Assembly (NCBI GenBank): GCA_949987705.1 | Contig: OX465281.1 | Location: 241,263,143-241,327,142, forward strand | Reading direction: 5' to 3' | Length of the DNA: 64,000 nt | DNA from: Thereva unica | Taxonomy: Eukaryota > Arthropoda > Insecta > Diptera > Therevidae | Shown: piece after piece, positions 33,030 through 44,279 of the stretch | Layout: the number at the start of each line of letters is the position of its first letter | Numbering within the stretch: the first letter of the stretch is position 1 | Program-made: the position numbers and the translations under genes | Notes under the pieces: generated by a model | What the model was told of the DNA's origin: nothing | The model's database searches: none | What the model saw: the letters and a program-made list of their open reading frames with translations, nothing else

Positions 33030-35040
33030 CGGGTGGCACAGGGCCCGGATAATAATTTCTTCCAGAATTGGAGAAAGTTTTTAAACGTTCAAAGATGCTC
33101 CTGCAGGAGAAAATTGAGCAGACAGGATTCGCTAGCGAAGCTGACAACGGGCAGATTTCGCGAGCTCGGAGACAAGGAGGCAAGAAGAGGGTTAAAAAAA
33201 GCTAATCATTTTAAAAGGCGGTGCAATGAAGCGGATAGTAAGCTATGGGGGGTGCGTGCAGGATAGTGAGGTCGTCTATTAAGGGTAACCGTTCCCCAAC
33301 GATTACCTGCCCTGTAATGCTGAGAAACCTCGTACAGATCCTGTTCGCTCAGAACGGGAACACAGATAGCCCGCGTGCAGTATATGTAGATGACGCAGGC
33401 ATCCTAGACGTAAGGGAGGAAGAAATTGTAGAGGCCACGAAGAAGATTGCCGTTGGAAAAGTTCTGAAATGGACCACCCCTTCGGCCTAGACCGATTTGC
33501 CTCGTAAATTCTATGGGCAAATTTTCGAAAAGGTAAATATAACATACTACCAAAATATAACATACTACCTAGAGTCAAGGCGGCTTGTCGGAAAGGCAAT
33601 TCGGCCTCAGGGAGGCTAGGTCGACAACGGATGCCCAGCAAGGGGCGCAATGGATGGGAATAAAAGTGGCGCATTGCTAACACTTGACGTAAAATGCTTG
33701 TTGATGTGTTGGTAAGGACTTGTACACCGAAGTATATAGTGCGAATTGTGATAAAATTCCACTTAGGTACGATTCTACATTGGGAGTGAGGGAGTAGGTA
33801 CATAACAATCTGCGGAGTCCCTTAATGCTCCGTCCTTGGTCCCCTCCTGTAGATTATTATGTATGATGAAGTACGCCAGCCCGCACTTAGATATTTGGGG
33901 AGGTGATGACTGACCGAAAATTCAATTTCGAGGTGCACTTAGTGGGTGCGGCTTCCACCATCAGCGCAGCGCTCGCGAGGATACTACCCAAAATAGCGGG
34001 CCCCAGGCCAAGCCGACGCCTCTTTAACACTGAAGTGGTTACTTCTGTCCTATTGTATGCAGCGATAGGGTGGGCAGCGACTCTGGTTAGAACGGTCAAC
34101 AGGAGGAAACTAAATTATGCATATCGGTTAAGTGCCCTACGGACATGCTGTGCCTACCGTACTACGTCTGAGGAAGCAGCAGGCGTGATAGCTCAAATAT
34201 CGATATTCTTGCAAGGGGCCTCGGTAGTCTAGAGGTAAGGCGCCTGACTGCTATCCCCAGAGGTCCCGGGTTCGAATCCCGGCGGCGCCACGGTCATTCG
34301 CCTTTCCCACCTAACTTTCCATCTTTCTTCTTCCCTCTTTACATTCCTGATTCTCCTGTCATAGCCTTCCCTAGTCCTTCCCCGCTCCACCAAGCGAATG
34401 CCATCGGTTGGTTGATGAGATTCAACTCGTTTCAGGAGGCATAACACTCCAGCGAATTGTTCTCGACGCCCCGATGTCAGAGTCGCGAAATGGTTGTGAG
34501 TAGGTGGAATAAAATATCGCGGCTAGGTTGTGACAGTTACTTCCTTCTCTTCTCTCTATCTTCCGGCTAGAGCTGCTGTTCGACATTCACTCTGTACGAA
34601 AAAATATAGATTGTCGACAGTACAAAGGGACTTTCCCTAAGCCTCTAGTCTGTCACATAAAAAAAAGATATTATGTATCCTTGCAAGATACTCGATATTC
34701 TTGTAAGGCTGTGCGACCCGGACTATACAAGAGGGGAGTTCAAGAAAGTGGAATACGGCAGAAGTAGTGGTAGGAGCCTACTAAGGGCTGATGGACCCAT
34801 AGACTCATACAAAATATGGAGAAATGAGTTTTTTTTGCAGCATGTGGGTTATATGTGGGTTTTGTAGCCTCACTAGTGAAAAACTTTTGCGTGCAAAGAA
34901 GCAGGAAATTAGGAGAGATTTAAGATCCATTACGCTTGGTTTCCCCGGCCTGTCGGCCTGTTCGTTTCAGAAGCTACGGCAGTGGTTCAAATCTGGTTAC
35001 CGCCAGACTCAAGACTTAGCTAACCATTATTTCAAGGTGG
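33030..35040 (+). pseudogene. R1-like non-LTR retrotransposon remnant, interrupted by a SINE
   Basis: Linker and RT pieces occur in order. KANHFKRRCNEADSKLWG (33200) comes first, then IKGNRSPTITCPVMLRNLVQ (33276) and YVDDAGILDVREEEIVEATK (33385). Then FGLREARSTTDAQQG (33600), ICGVPQCSVLGPLL (33811), LVGAASTISAALARILPKIA (33940) and YRTTSEEAAGVIAQISIF (34155). After the SINE (34217-34692) comes DILVRLCDPDYTRGEFKKVE (34687). These match the order of R1-clade ORF2. The palm with its catalytic aspartates between VPQ and the thumb is deleted, and there are multiple frameshifts. Confidence 0.8.
34217..34692 (+). mobile_element. tRNA-headed SINE with about 16-bp target duplications
   Basis: The head carries RNA polymerase III promoter elements. 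A box-A match TAGTCTAGAGG is at 34225-34235 and a perfect box B GGTTCGAATCC at 34269-34279, within a T-arm-like CCGGG..CCCGG stem. The acceptor arms pair imperfectly, so this is tRNA-derived and not a functional tRNA gene. About 400 bp of unrelated body follow, ending near an A-rich stretch (34659-34670). The flanks CGATATTCTTGCAAGG (34201-34216) and CGATATTCTTGTAAGG (34693-34708) differ at one base and are the target duplication. It interrupts the R1-like copy. Confidence 0.88.
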
Positions 35041-35560
35041 ACTAAAGGTAGCCATTTCGGTCCTGTTGGAAAAAAGCATCAGTACTGCATATTTCGGACT
35101 TTCCAAGCGCCATCTCCATAATCTCACTGACTTTCTGGAAGGATTTTTCGAAGGCACTCTTTAGCTCTCTAGTCTCTTTAAAATCGTGTCGATGGCCATG
35201 CAATGCATTCTGTGCCGGCGTGCCCCGTACGTCTACTTTATTACTTTGCTATTAATCCAGCAGCTCTGGATGGTTCTAGTTTCCAGAGTGCGGATGATCC
35301 ATTGACTGATTTCAGCAGGAATCCCGGTTACCTCCAGGGCTTCTTGGATGGCCATGATACTGATGTTAAAAGCGCCTTCTACATCTAGGAAAGCCCTCTG
35401 GGTAAACTATTCGTATTCTAGGGAGTATTCAATGGTGCGCGCTACTTTGTGAAGAGCAGTGTCCATTGATCTAGCTTTGTAATATGCATGCTGAGGTATA
35501 GACACAGGGACATCTATTATGGAGTTACGGGGGTATATGTCTAGCATGCGTCTTCACGGC
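35041..35560 (-). pseudogene. Fragment of the RT-RNase H non-LTR family (RT fingers/palm), antisense
   Basis: On the minus strand the sequence reads MDTALHKVARTIEYSLEYE, then AFLDVEGAFNISIMAIQEAL and VTGIPAEISQWI. This is the RT segment with the first catalytic-type Asp in the FLDVEGAFN block. It abuts the R1-like remnant head to head. There is one stop and further decay on both sides. Confidence 0.75.
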
Positions 35561-37964
35561 AAAAAGTGACAAGCTTATTGGCCTGTAATCTCAACTAGTG
35601 ATCATGGCTTTTGTGGACCCGATATCTCATTAGAAGAAAGAAAAAAGATTCAGCTTCTCAGTGTTTGCCATATATTCGCAAAATTTTCTGGTGACGAACT
35701 ATTAAGCAAAATTACGCTAATACACCATTGTGGTGAAAACATGCAGCAAAGGACATCATAGGGCCTAAGTGAAGATGGATCGGCAACATTCTACGAGAAA
35801 CAAAATACACAATACAAATTATTATTAACTGCAATTTTTATTAAGGAAAACAATAGAATCACATCTAAATGAAATCAACGAAACGTAAAGTGATATGAAG
35901 GCAGTGGCAGATGTGATGTTTACCTTGACACCACATGCAGCAGGAGACAGACAGGTTGATCATCAGCAATATAAAATTTTTATTAATTAATTAAAATTCA
36001 TAATTAATTAACTCGCACATTATTAACAGAATATGAAAAATTGATATTAGCATTTGACTGACATTATGAAATTTGGAAATTTGGACAGTTAAGAAATTAA
36101 AATAATGTGTTGAAATTTTTTTAATGTTTATGTTTTTAATTAATATAAATTAAAATAGTTCAAGTTTTGAAAATGTTGAACTTGTTTTGTGATAGAAAGG
36201 GGGTGGGTATACTAACATTATAATGAAAAAAGCAGTGTGGAAAAGAGACTGTGTGAAATATAGCAAACCAGATTAGACTAAATTTAGTATTTCTAAATAC
36301 CACATTTTTATATAAAAAGTGTTTAGACTGTTATATAAATGCTCCCAATAAAGAGTTAGTTTTTAATACCACCTAGAAGAATGTAGAGTAAGGATCTAGT
36401 GCACAGAGTTTATTTCTTAATGAACGATTTGCTGGCTTTGGACGGTAGCTGCATTGAGCAATATAAATTCGGGATTAGCCGTTCGAAATGTTAAATTAAT
36501 CGCTTATTCTAAATTATGTAAATAAATTTTGAACACGATACTTCTTCTTCACTCTTACTAACAAACTCGATTCTTGTTTAACCATATCTATATTCGCATT
36601 TTTTTCAACAAACTATATTTGGCATAGAAATAAATCCATTTGATTCTTAAACATGAAAGCAAATTTTTAGAATTAATTATAATTAATTAGAGAGCTAGAT
36701 AATTTAGAGTCTCCTTTGAGGTGTCCGAATTTACACTGAAAATTTTCTGTGGGGGGTTATTAATCTTTATTAGTATTTTATGCAAAACATTCTCACTTTG
36801 GTCTACTAAACTGCTTCCTATTAATCGATATTTTATTTATTTTAATTCCAATTTCGATTTTTTTTTTCGTCTAAATTCTAAATTTTTCCTTTGACATTCA
36901 CGAATATCTAATAATGTACTAATTTTTATGTTCCTTGAATAATTTTTGCACGTTATGCAATAATGCGAATTTTATGATAAAATAAATGTCAGAAAATACA
37001 AACACCAAAGTGAAAGGAGATGATAATCTGTGAGATTTCACTAAAACAAACAAAATATTTCAATATCGAAACTTCATCGATAATCTTAAATTATCGAAAT
37101 AATAATTTATTTTGACGTAAGTGTATCAACTTGAAAATAATTATCTCGATTCGCAGAGATTTATAAATTTAATTCCATCGAAGAACTTGTTTTTTGAAAA
37201 AAATTGATTACTTTTTTATAGGAGTTTTGATACTAATAAATTTTATTAATTTTTCTGGTTTCAATTTAAAATCGTTCAATCGTTTCTGAGTGATTTTTGT
37301 GGTCCTCATAAAAGCCGATAGAAGTCAAATATATCTGGATTATTTATAATTTCCACGTGTTTATCTCGTTTTTTAATCTAAATAGTATTTTGCCGTCAAC
37401 GACCTAGATTTTATGTTATGAATTTCTTTTTTAGCTGCTACATAATATTTTTTGAATACTGATTAAGGTGCAAATTTTGTATTTAAAATACCGTAGTTGA
37501 ATTTCTAGTAAAATTTCCTTAATAAATTATGTATTTAATGGTGAGCAAGTTATTGAAGTTAGTAATACTTCATTGATAGCACTTTGTAGAGTGATTCTCA
37601 CGAAAGTAAATATTTCTAATAAAACCTGATTTGATAATTCGGTGAACGTTTTTCTGAGAAGTTGATAAATTCAAATATCGATACCATCAGGAGTTGTATT
37701 ATTTATTCGTGTTATTTATTCAATAATATAGTTTGATTTTTATGAATGACAACTGGCGATCAAAACATGGATTTTAGACAGAATCATAACAAAAACATAA
37801 ATTAATGTATCTAATGAAAAAATCATATTAAATAGATCAGTAAAGTACAGACTTGAACAGTTTATTGCTATTGATCAAGGCTGTTTTCCTGTCAGTAACC
37901 TTCAAAGTCCACTTGCTTACTTTGAAATATTCCTACACTCACACCCTAGTCAACATGCTCTGAC
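35561..37964. other. AT-rich DNA, no gene seen
   Basis: Long A/T-rich sequence without open frames or recognised repeats, up to the hAT-type MITE. Confidence 0.5.
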
Positions 37965-38360
37965 TAGTGATGAGCAAGACTTGTCCTGCACATTTAGCAA
38001 GACCAAGCAAGACCAAGACAAGATAGGACAATAAAAAGTTAAGACTGCAAGATCAAGATAGCAAGGCTTTTTGCTCATCACTAAGTGGCAAAAGTTTTCC
38101 AGTAAGGAGCAAAAAGTCTTGTCGTGCACATTTAGCAGGGCAAAGACAAAACTGCAAGACTTTTTGCAAGAGTTTTAGCAAGACCTTTTCGAAGGCTCTT
38201 TGCTCATCACTGCAAGACTTTAGGCATTTAGTGATGAGCAAAAAGTCTTGCTATCTTGATCTTGTAGTCTTATTTTGTCCTGTCTTGTCTTGTTCTTGTT
38301 TTGGTCTTGCTAAATGTACAATAAAAGGAAGAACTGCAAGAAAAGTCTTGCTCATCACTA
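37965..38360. mobile_element. hAT-type MITE, copy 2, with perfect 8-bp target duplication
   Basis: Same family as 1393-1795. It starts TAGTGATGAGCAAGAC, ends GTCTTGCTCATCACTA, is 396 bp long and has an interior of GCAAGAC repeats. Perfect 8-bp duplications GCTCTGAC lie at 37957-37964 and 38361-38368. No transposase. Confidence 0.9.
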
Positions 38361-38469
38361 GCTCTGACTACATACACTAGTTAAATCCTTAAGCTTCGCG
38401 TCTTTTGATTTGACGGCAATGAAGAAAATTCTCGGCAAGGTAATAGGTAGGACTTATCTGTAGCACGAA

Positions 38470-39180
38470 CTACTCTGCTTTTCCTAGCATGCGTTCCTTG
38501 GAAGAGAAGTCCACTAAAATGACTCTTCACTTTCGGGTTCTCAAGCTGAAAAGTGCAGTGTTAAACAAGGGAATTCCACTATGGTTATTTGATATCGAGG
38601 GAGTTTTCAACAATCCGTTCTTTAATAAGGACACGAAGAAGAAGAAGACTATGCGAATACTTTTCCTGGATCGGCTGAAATGTTCAAGAGCTTGAAAACT
38701 ATTGGTTACTCAATTTTAGGGGTTCACTAAACAATGTTCACAGGGAAGATCTATATTCCACATCTTTGGTGCCTCCTGTAGGTGAGCTTCTAGAGCATTT
38801 CGGCATTTAAAACCTTTCGTTCAAGGCTACGCAATCGATTTTTCATCGTGATATCCGCTGAAACAAGACCTTCCATGCATATCAGGCGGTATCATGCTCT
38901 GGATTTGGTCTCAGACTATGGTGCGCTGGTGTAAGAATAAGTGTCAAACACGAAAAACCGGTTCCGGTACAGTTTAATTTAAGACTCTCGGAATGAATCT
39001 AGTTTCGCCATTAAAGATAGACAATTGTAGGTTGTTGCTAAGATATCGCAGGGTGTGCTACATATATGGCTACAATACAGAGCCAGTTAGTGCCGGAATC
39101 TGGTGTAAAAGCCAAGGTTTAGTTGAGTGTTAAGCTTGGGCCTTCTGGTTATCCCCTCCAAGTTAAGTTTGCGTTTGACA
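38470..39180 (+). pseudogene. Rearranged fragment of the RT-RNase H non-LTR family
   Basis: WLFDIEGVFNNPFFNKDTKK at about 38582-38640 corresponds to the RT block FLDIEGAFNN. About 500 bp later SAGIWCKSQGLVEC (39085-39130) resembles the start of the RNase H domain (GAGIWSES in the 2.5-kb copy). The palm and thumb between them are missing or unreadable. Confidence 0.6.
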
Positions 39181-39409
39181 AAACGAATTTGATTATTTGG
39201 GCATTTTCAATCGGATCATTTTTATCTAGATACTTGGTCCAATAGAGCGATCACAATATATTTATCGAATTGTAACCGTTGTGAGATTACCACTAAGTTC
39301 TTATGGTACAAACCACCCCTACTATTCTGACTGTTCATAACACAATTCTTTCTCATCCCGTCTATCTTCACACATACAGATTCCAGGAAATCCCTACTTG
39401 TATTATGAT

Positions 39410-39690
39410 GCGTAAGAAACTCTTTCTGTCTGTCTGTCCCTCTGTTATGCTTTCACGCCTAAACCGCTGAACCGATTTTTATTAAATTTGGTACAGAGAT
39501 AGATTAGATCTTGATATCTAGACATATGTTAAAATTTGTCGCAGAAAAAGGTTTGAAGAAGTTAAAATAGAAGATGGAAGATCGTATGGAAAACAAAACC
39601 TTTATTTAAATTTTACTAAGGTTTTTTGTTCAAAAATCTAGCTCTGCTTAGGCGGCGGTGTTAATGATCTTCGGTAAAATACAGTAATTT
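39410..39690 (-). repeat. Dispersed repeat with TCTGTCTGTCTGTC, copy 2
   Basis: Inverse of 10360-10640. It shares TTCACGCCTAAACCGCTGAA, then ACAGAGATAGATTAGATC, a CATACGA segment, CTTAGGCGGCGGTGTTAA and CGGTAAAATACAGTA. Similar length and order indicate one element family. Confidence 0.7.
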
Positions 39691-41408
39691 TGGAAAAATA
39701 AGAGGTCTGTACGGGATCTCGCGGGCTCAAATTTTTCTAGCGATCGAAAAAGAGGGACAATTTCGCTTCCCCTCCTGCAAATAAGTGTCAAGAGCAATTG
39801 TCAATCATGTCAAACCAAAATGATTAGGACGTGATGAAAATAAGTTATTCATTTGGTGCCTTAACTACAAGATTTTGAATAATTTCATAAATTATTTATT
39901 AACTGCAATACTGTTATGTCAAAATTTTGAAGGCAAGGTTTTTAGGTTATGGTCTTCTTGATTTGCACGAAACATCTCAGAAAGGCTGTTTTACTTTGAT
40001 AGTTTTATCCCCACTATTTAATTTCTCTGTCAAAATCTCGGGATCCCGTGTGGAGTGAGCGTACAAAGCTAAGTTTTCTTGATTTTCAACACGAACCTCG
40101 CGAACGTTTCATCATATTTTCAATAGTCCTTTGAAATTTTTCTAAGATGTGTAAGACGTATATTTTTATTCTCTAGGGCAATATCACTTTCCGCGCTCTT
40201 GGCATATTTTTTATTTATTACTCATTATTCAACAATTCACTTACAGCTGAACTAGCAATAAAAATTCATTAAAAAAATTGAAATTGCTCCGAAAGCGCCT
40301 ATGTTCACTTCATGCCACAACCTTACCATTTTAACATTTTCTAAATCTTTCATTAATTATAATGTTTTTCTGTAATAACATAATTTATATGAAATGTAAA
40401 TAATAGTTAATCCAAATAATCAAATAAATTTTCTTAAATGACAGATTTCGCAAAATGATTTTTCGTAGTGTAAAAGAAGAAAATTAGATTCGAGTGAGTG
40501 GTTGCTTGGGAATGCGATGACAAAACTTGTTTGGTGACTTCTTTACTAATGAGTTGGTTTTAACTTTGTATTCGCTGTTGAAAAAAATGATAATATTATT
40601 TAAAACGAAAGAGTTTTGTTGCATATTTTTTGGCTTTTGAAAATTATTATAAATTAAAGAGCTGTACTGAATTGATACTAATTTTATGATTTTTTTTTTC
40701 AAATAAAATTATTTTGAAGCAAAACCTCATAATGTAGTATTATTATTGGGGACGTTATTTTAAATTTATCAGGCTAAAGTAATGGTCTTAGCAGTAGCTT
40801 GAAAACCTAAAAGAGTTAACATATCTTCAGTTAATTCCCTTAGCAAAATATGTATATGTATGTAAAATATAAATAATTTTTAATTAGACTCCGAATTTTT
40901 ATTAGCGATCTTTGAGCTTCATTTACATATTATATAATTCTTCATTCGATCATTTATAATTTAATTTTTTGATTGCATACTGTATGGTGCTATGAAATTC
41001 AGAGTAAAAATAAATAATAGATAATGTTGCGAAGTACTGGTCAGAATAACATAAAATACTATACAAAACACTTTACTGAATTCGACCTTCTGGACAACAT
41101 CAAGATAAAATTCTTGTGTAATGCAATAAATTACTAGGAGTTCTAGAAAAGCGAGTAAAGCTAATCAAGATGACTAAAGTAAGCAGTAGGAACTGAATGA
41201 AGGTTTTAGAGGTAAGTGTAGGTTTTTAGAGAATTTTTTTTTACAGAGCTGCGCCTAGACAATTTGCCGGCCTGTGCACATCCGCCAATGCCGACCTTTA
41301 ATTGATTTAATTTAATTGTTCATTACATTTTATTATTCTCTGATTTCATTCACCATTCTATTAATTCATTTAATTTCCTTTCTTCGCTTTCGATAAGACC
41401 CACGATGA
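39691..41408. other. AT-rich DNA with one short conserved-block copy; no gene
   Basis: The only recognisable item is CTATGTTCACTTCATGCC followed by ACAACCTTA at 40301-40327. It is the shortest of the four copies of the block seen at 13510, 20570 and 29945. Nothing else is supported. Confidence 0.45.
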
Positions 41409-41637
41409 TTAGCTCAAAACGACTGGCAACTTCTCTTCAACTTCTTGCTCTGCGACTGCCTTTCGTTTCGGTGAAACTTCTTGCTTAGCCTTCTGCTCCG
41501 TAAACATTGCCAAGGCCCGATTTCTTGCCTCATCCGCTTCGCGTATTTTTTCTTACATCTCTGCAAAGCAACTTGAGTTGGTCGTGAAGGCTACGGCTTA
41601 TTTTCGTTCGTCTTCCTTCCTCTTCCTTGTCGGACAT
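41409..41637 (-). pseudogene. Remnant of a charged, coiled-coil-like ORF
   Basis: From an ATG at 41637 the minus strand reads MSDKEEEGRRTKISRSLHD.. for about 27 codons. After a frameshift and a TAA near 41558 it continues EKIREADEARNRALAMFTEQ then KAKQEVSPKRKAV.. to a stop at 41409. The strongly charged, helix-prone composition in an otherwise AT-rich area suggests a decayed ORF1/gag-like or host coding piece. No family is identified. Confidence 0.4.
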
Positions 41638-41799
41638 CTACGAGTTTACATATACATTCATAGCTTAGTTATCGCGAAAAAGCCGCCCTTCTCAACTGAC
41701 GATTAGTGCACATATGCATTGCGCGGCACCGTTTCTTTTATCTAGAGAAGAGTGGATAAAGTTAGAGACTCATTCTTCATTTAGGACAATCGTAGAATA

Positions 41800-43050
41800 T
41801 ATGGGTGTTTCTCTGTAAACTGGTAAATTTTTGCAAGAAATCTGTCCCAGTAACTTTTTTACGTGAATATGAAAAAAAAATATACAATTAAATAGATATC
41901 TATCTGGTGGATAATAAACAGTAAGGGACCCAAATATATTTGTTTTATTTTAGGACTTATTGAGTAAATTTAAAAAATTCATATGTCAGAGGACTGTTGC
42001 ATATGTCAGAGGACTGTATATATAAGTGAAATGAGCATTTATTAGTAGTATATATACTTTAAAAACATTCCTCATGACGCATATATATAAAAATAAAACA
42101 GTCTTCTTTGGTAGTTCCAAGTTCTCTGTGTAGTTCCAAGTAAACTTGTGAACTTTTATTTCTTCCTTAGACACTTTCTTCTTTCTCGCGCCATGATTAA
42201 AAGATGGTTATAGACCTAAAACAAAGGCAAAAGTACAATAACAGTGCCCTAATAAATGAAACAGTCTCCTGTTTCTGTATGTAGCGGGGGACTGTTGACG
42301 GGGACTGTTGGCAGGGGACTGTTTAATTTGTGTAATTGGTACGGTACCATAAAATTCCTTCATTATGACTTTATTTTGTTATATAGAAACAATATAAGCC
42401 ATCTTATTTAAAACTATGCACAATAGAGAAAACTGGAACACTTTAAAAAAAGAAAAATAACACTTAGCAGAGGACTGTCGAATGTGGCGTACCGATACGC
42501 GCATGTGCCCCTCTAACTCTTGTAACACTAAATAAAATGAGGTATAGCTACTTTTGGGGGTAACAAAGCTAATTTCATGTCGTTCACGTTTCGTTACGCC
42601 CATTAACAAGTCTGTCTTTACTGTAGATGGCCTGATGCGTAACTCGAAACTTTGGCAGGGGACTGTTCATGAAATTCGGGGACCAACTTTAGGTTAAATT
42701 AAACTAATCAAAAAATAGTTTAAATAAATTGATATTAGAGTCTGATAGCATATCATTTCATATTGATTAGATTGTGTTATATAAGTTAATTGTTTTTAAA
42801 ATATTAGTTCAATTAATGAACTCAATAGAAAATATTTTGGTTTGGGGACCGGCTAGGGGACTGTTTTTAGACCTAAAAAATACGTTATTGAAACCATATA
42901 GGTTTTTAAGTGAGATATTTTCTATATTGTATACTATAGTTTAGATAGTTATAAATTGAAATTTGCAGAAATATAAATATTTCTCACCATAGTTTACGTA
43001 ATATTTGCCAAGGACAGCGATTTTACCACTTTGGTGAGAAACACCCATAT
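41800..43050. mobile_element. TIR element with at least eight internal GGGGACTGTT-type motifs
   Basis: The left end TATGGGTGTTTCTC.. is repeated inverted at the right end (GAGAAACACCCATA), followed inwards by TGGTAAA on both sides. Between them [AG]RGGACTGT occurs in direct orientation near 41989, 42009, 42287, 42300, 42313, 42471, 42657 and 42856. Two looser inverted copies lie near 42098 and 42262. Short frames such as 42174-41986 show no transposase motifs. Reiterated sites within a TIR element resemble subterminal transposase-binding arrays. No clear target duplication beyond a flanking AT/TAT was found. Confidence 0.65.
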
Positions 43051-43239
43051 CGCGATGATAAGATCGTCTGTGTTTTACTTTTTCGTTCAGGGATATGAAA
43101 AAAATTTGTCATTTTGCAACCGAGAAAGATCGCCAGGCACTTGATTTGGCTTCCATTTGGTTTTCTATCCTATGGATAAATTTCAAAATACGAATAAAAT
43201 CTCAAAATTGATATTCTCTTTGGTGAACATGAAAGGGTT

Positions 43240-44040
43240 GCGTTAACATACTGCAGGTTTGCCTCGTATGATCCACAGATAGGTCCACAAAAGCGGCAGA
43301 TGTAGGTGGCGGTATCTGGAGTGAAAGGCTTAGCCCAGTTTTGGCCCCCAGTTACTGTGTCTTAAGTAGTAGTGAAAATTACCCCGAAATGGATCGGTCA
43401 GTGTTACAAGTTAACCAACGGTTTTATATCTTGCCTGACAGTTCCAACAGCAGCTAGAGTCAGAGTGATAAGGTCCCGTAGGGTAAAGTCCAAATTAGCC
43501 TGCGACTGTCAATGAGCCAGGTACTGCCAACCAAGGCCCCTGTGCTGAATGTCGAGTCGTGATTTGTGACAAGTTTTTTGAGTTGAAGAAAGTGGCGTTT
43601 CAGACGAATTGCGACTTTGAGCATAGGGGGCTAAACTCGCACTTAGCACTTCCACTCTAGGCCACTATGCTGAAAATCGTAATCCGATTGAAATGTCACT
43701 TTCTGCAACTCAAAAAACTTGTCACAAATCACGACTCGACATTCAACACAGGGGCCCAAGTTTCTTTCAGCTTATCACTTAATTCATTAATACGGAAACG
43801 ATTGTTAGGCACCCATGAGTTTGGCGAAGAAGCTCCCTGTGTGATTTGGTCAACAGCAAGCGATTTATTTCTATGTCAAGTAGCAAAGCGATGAAATTGC
43901 TTTAGGAAGCACAGTTATTAAGGAACTGGGTGGATCGATTACTGGGCGCTTTAAACTATCATCTTTGGAGGATCCGAGACTATGCAAATCTCTTCTTCGC
44001 AAACGTTCCAAAAACTTATTTATTAGCTGATTATCAGACG
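43240..44040 (+). pseudogene. Fragment of the RT-RNase H non-LTR family (RNase H to C terminus)
   Basis: GGGIWSERLSPVLAPSYCV, then a RVIRSRRVKSKLACDCQ block (43463-43515) match GAGIWSES.. and AIRSRRIKSKLVWDCQ of the 2.5-kb copy. After the hairpin insertion at 43535-43756, LLGALNYHLWRIRDYA near 43936 matches ITGHCALNYHLWRIG. It is frame-shifted and interrupted. Confidence 0.7.
43535..43756. mobile_element. Hairpin MITE inside the RNase H fragment
   Basis: Arms of about 95-100 bp (43535-43632 and 43656-43756) are near-perfect inverse copies. They start GGCCCCTGTGCTGAATGTCG and run through a GTGATTTGTGACAAG segment, TTTTTTGAGTTG and an AAGTGGC segment. The loop is about 23 nt. The insertion splits retroelement sequence that resumes on the other side. 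The target duplication could not be fixed. Confidence 0.8.
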
Positions 44041-44279
44041 AAGAGCATTTAATATATAACTAAATTGTATACATATATAAGTAAACAAAATATATAGCTA
44101 AAAAACGACTAACTTCAAAGTTCCTAATTTGGAAGACTTACAATATTCGAGAATTTGAGCGCAAATTAATCGGTTTCTTCGGTAAGCCTAGGTTCCTAAT
44201 AAGATAATCACACCGCATGAAATTAACTATGACTCCCATTGCTAAGTTCCGTCAGTAAAATTATACATTGTTAGGACTC
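44041..44279. other. No feature recognised
   Basis: This is a short AT-rich spacer between two retroelement fragments. Confidence 0.35.

Noticed and set aside
34217..34290. A tRNA gene
   Set aside because: Box A and B are good, but the acceptor stem has mismatches and target duplications bracket a much longer unit, so it is a SINE head.
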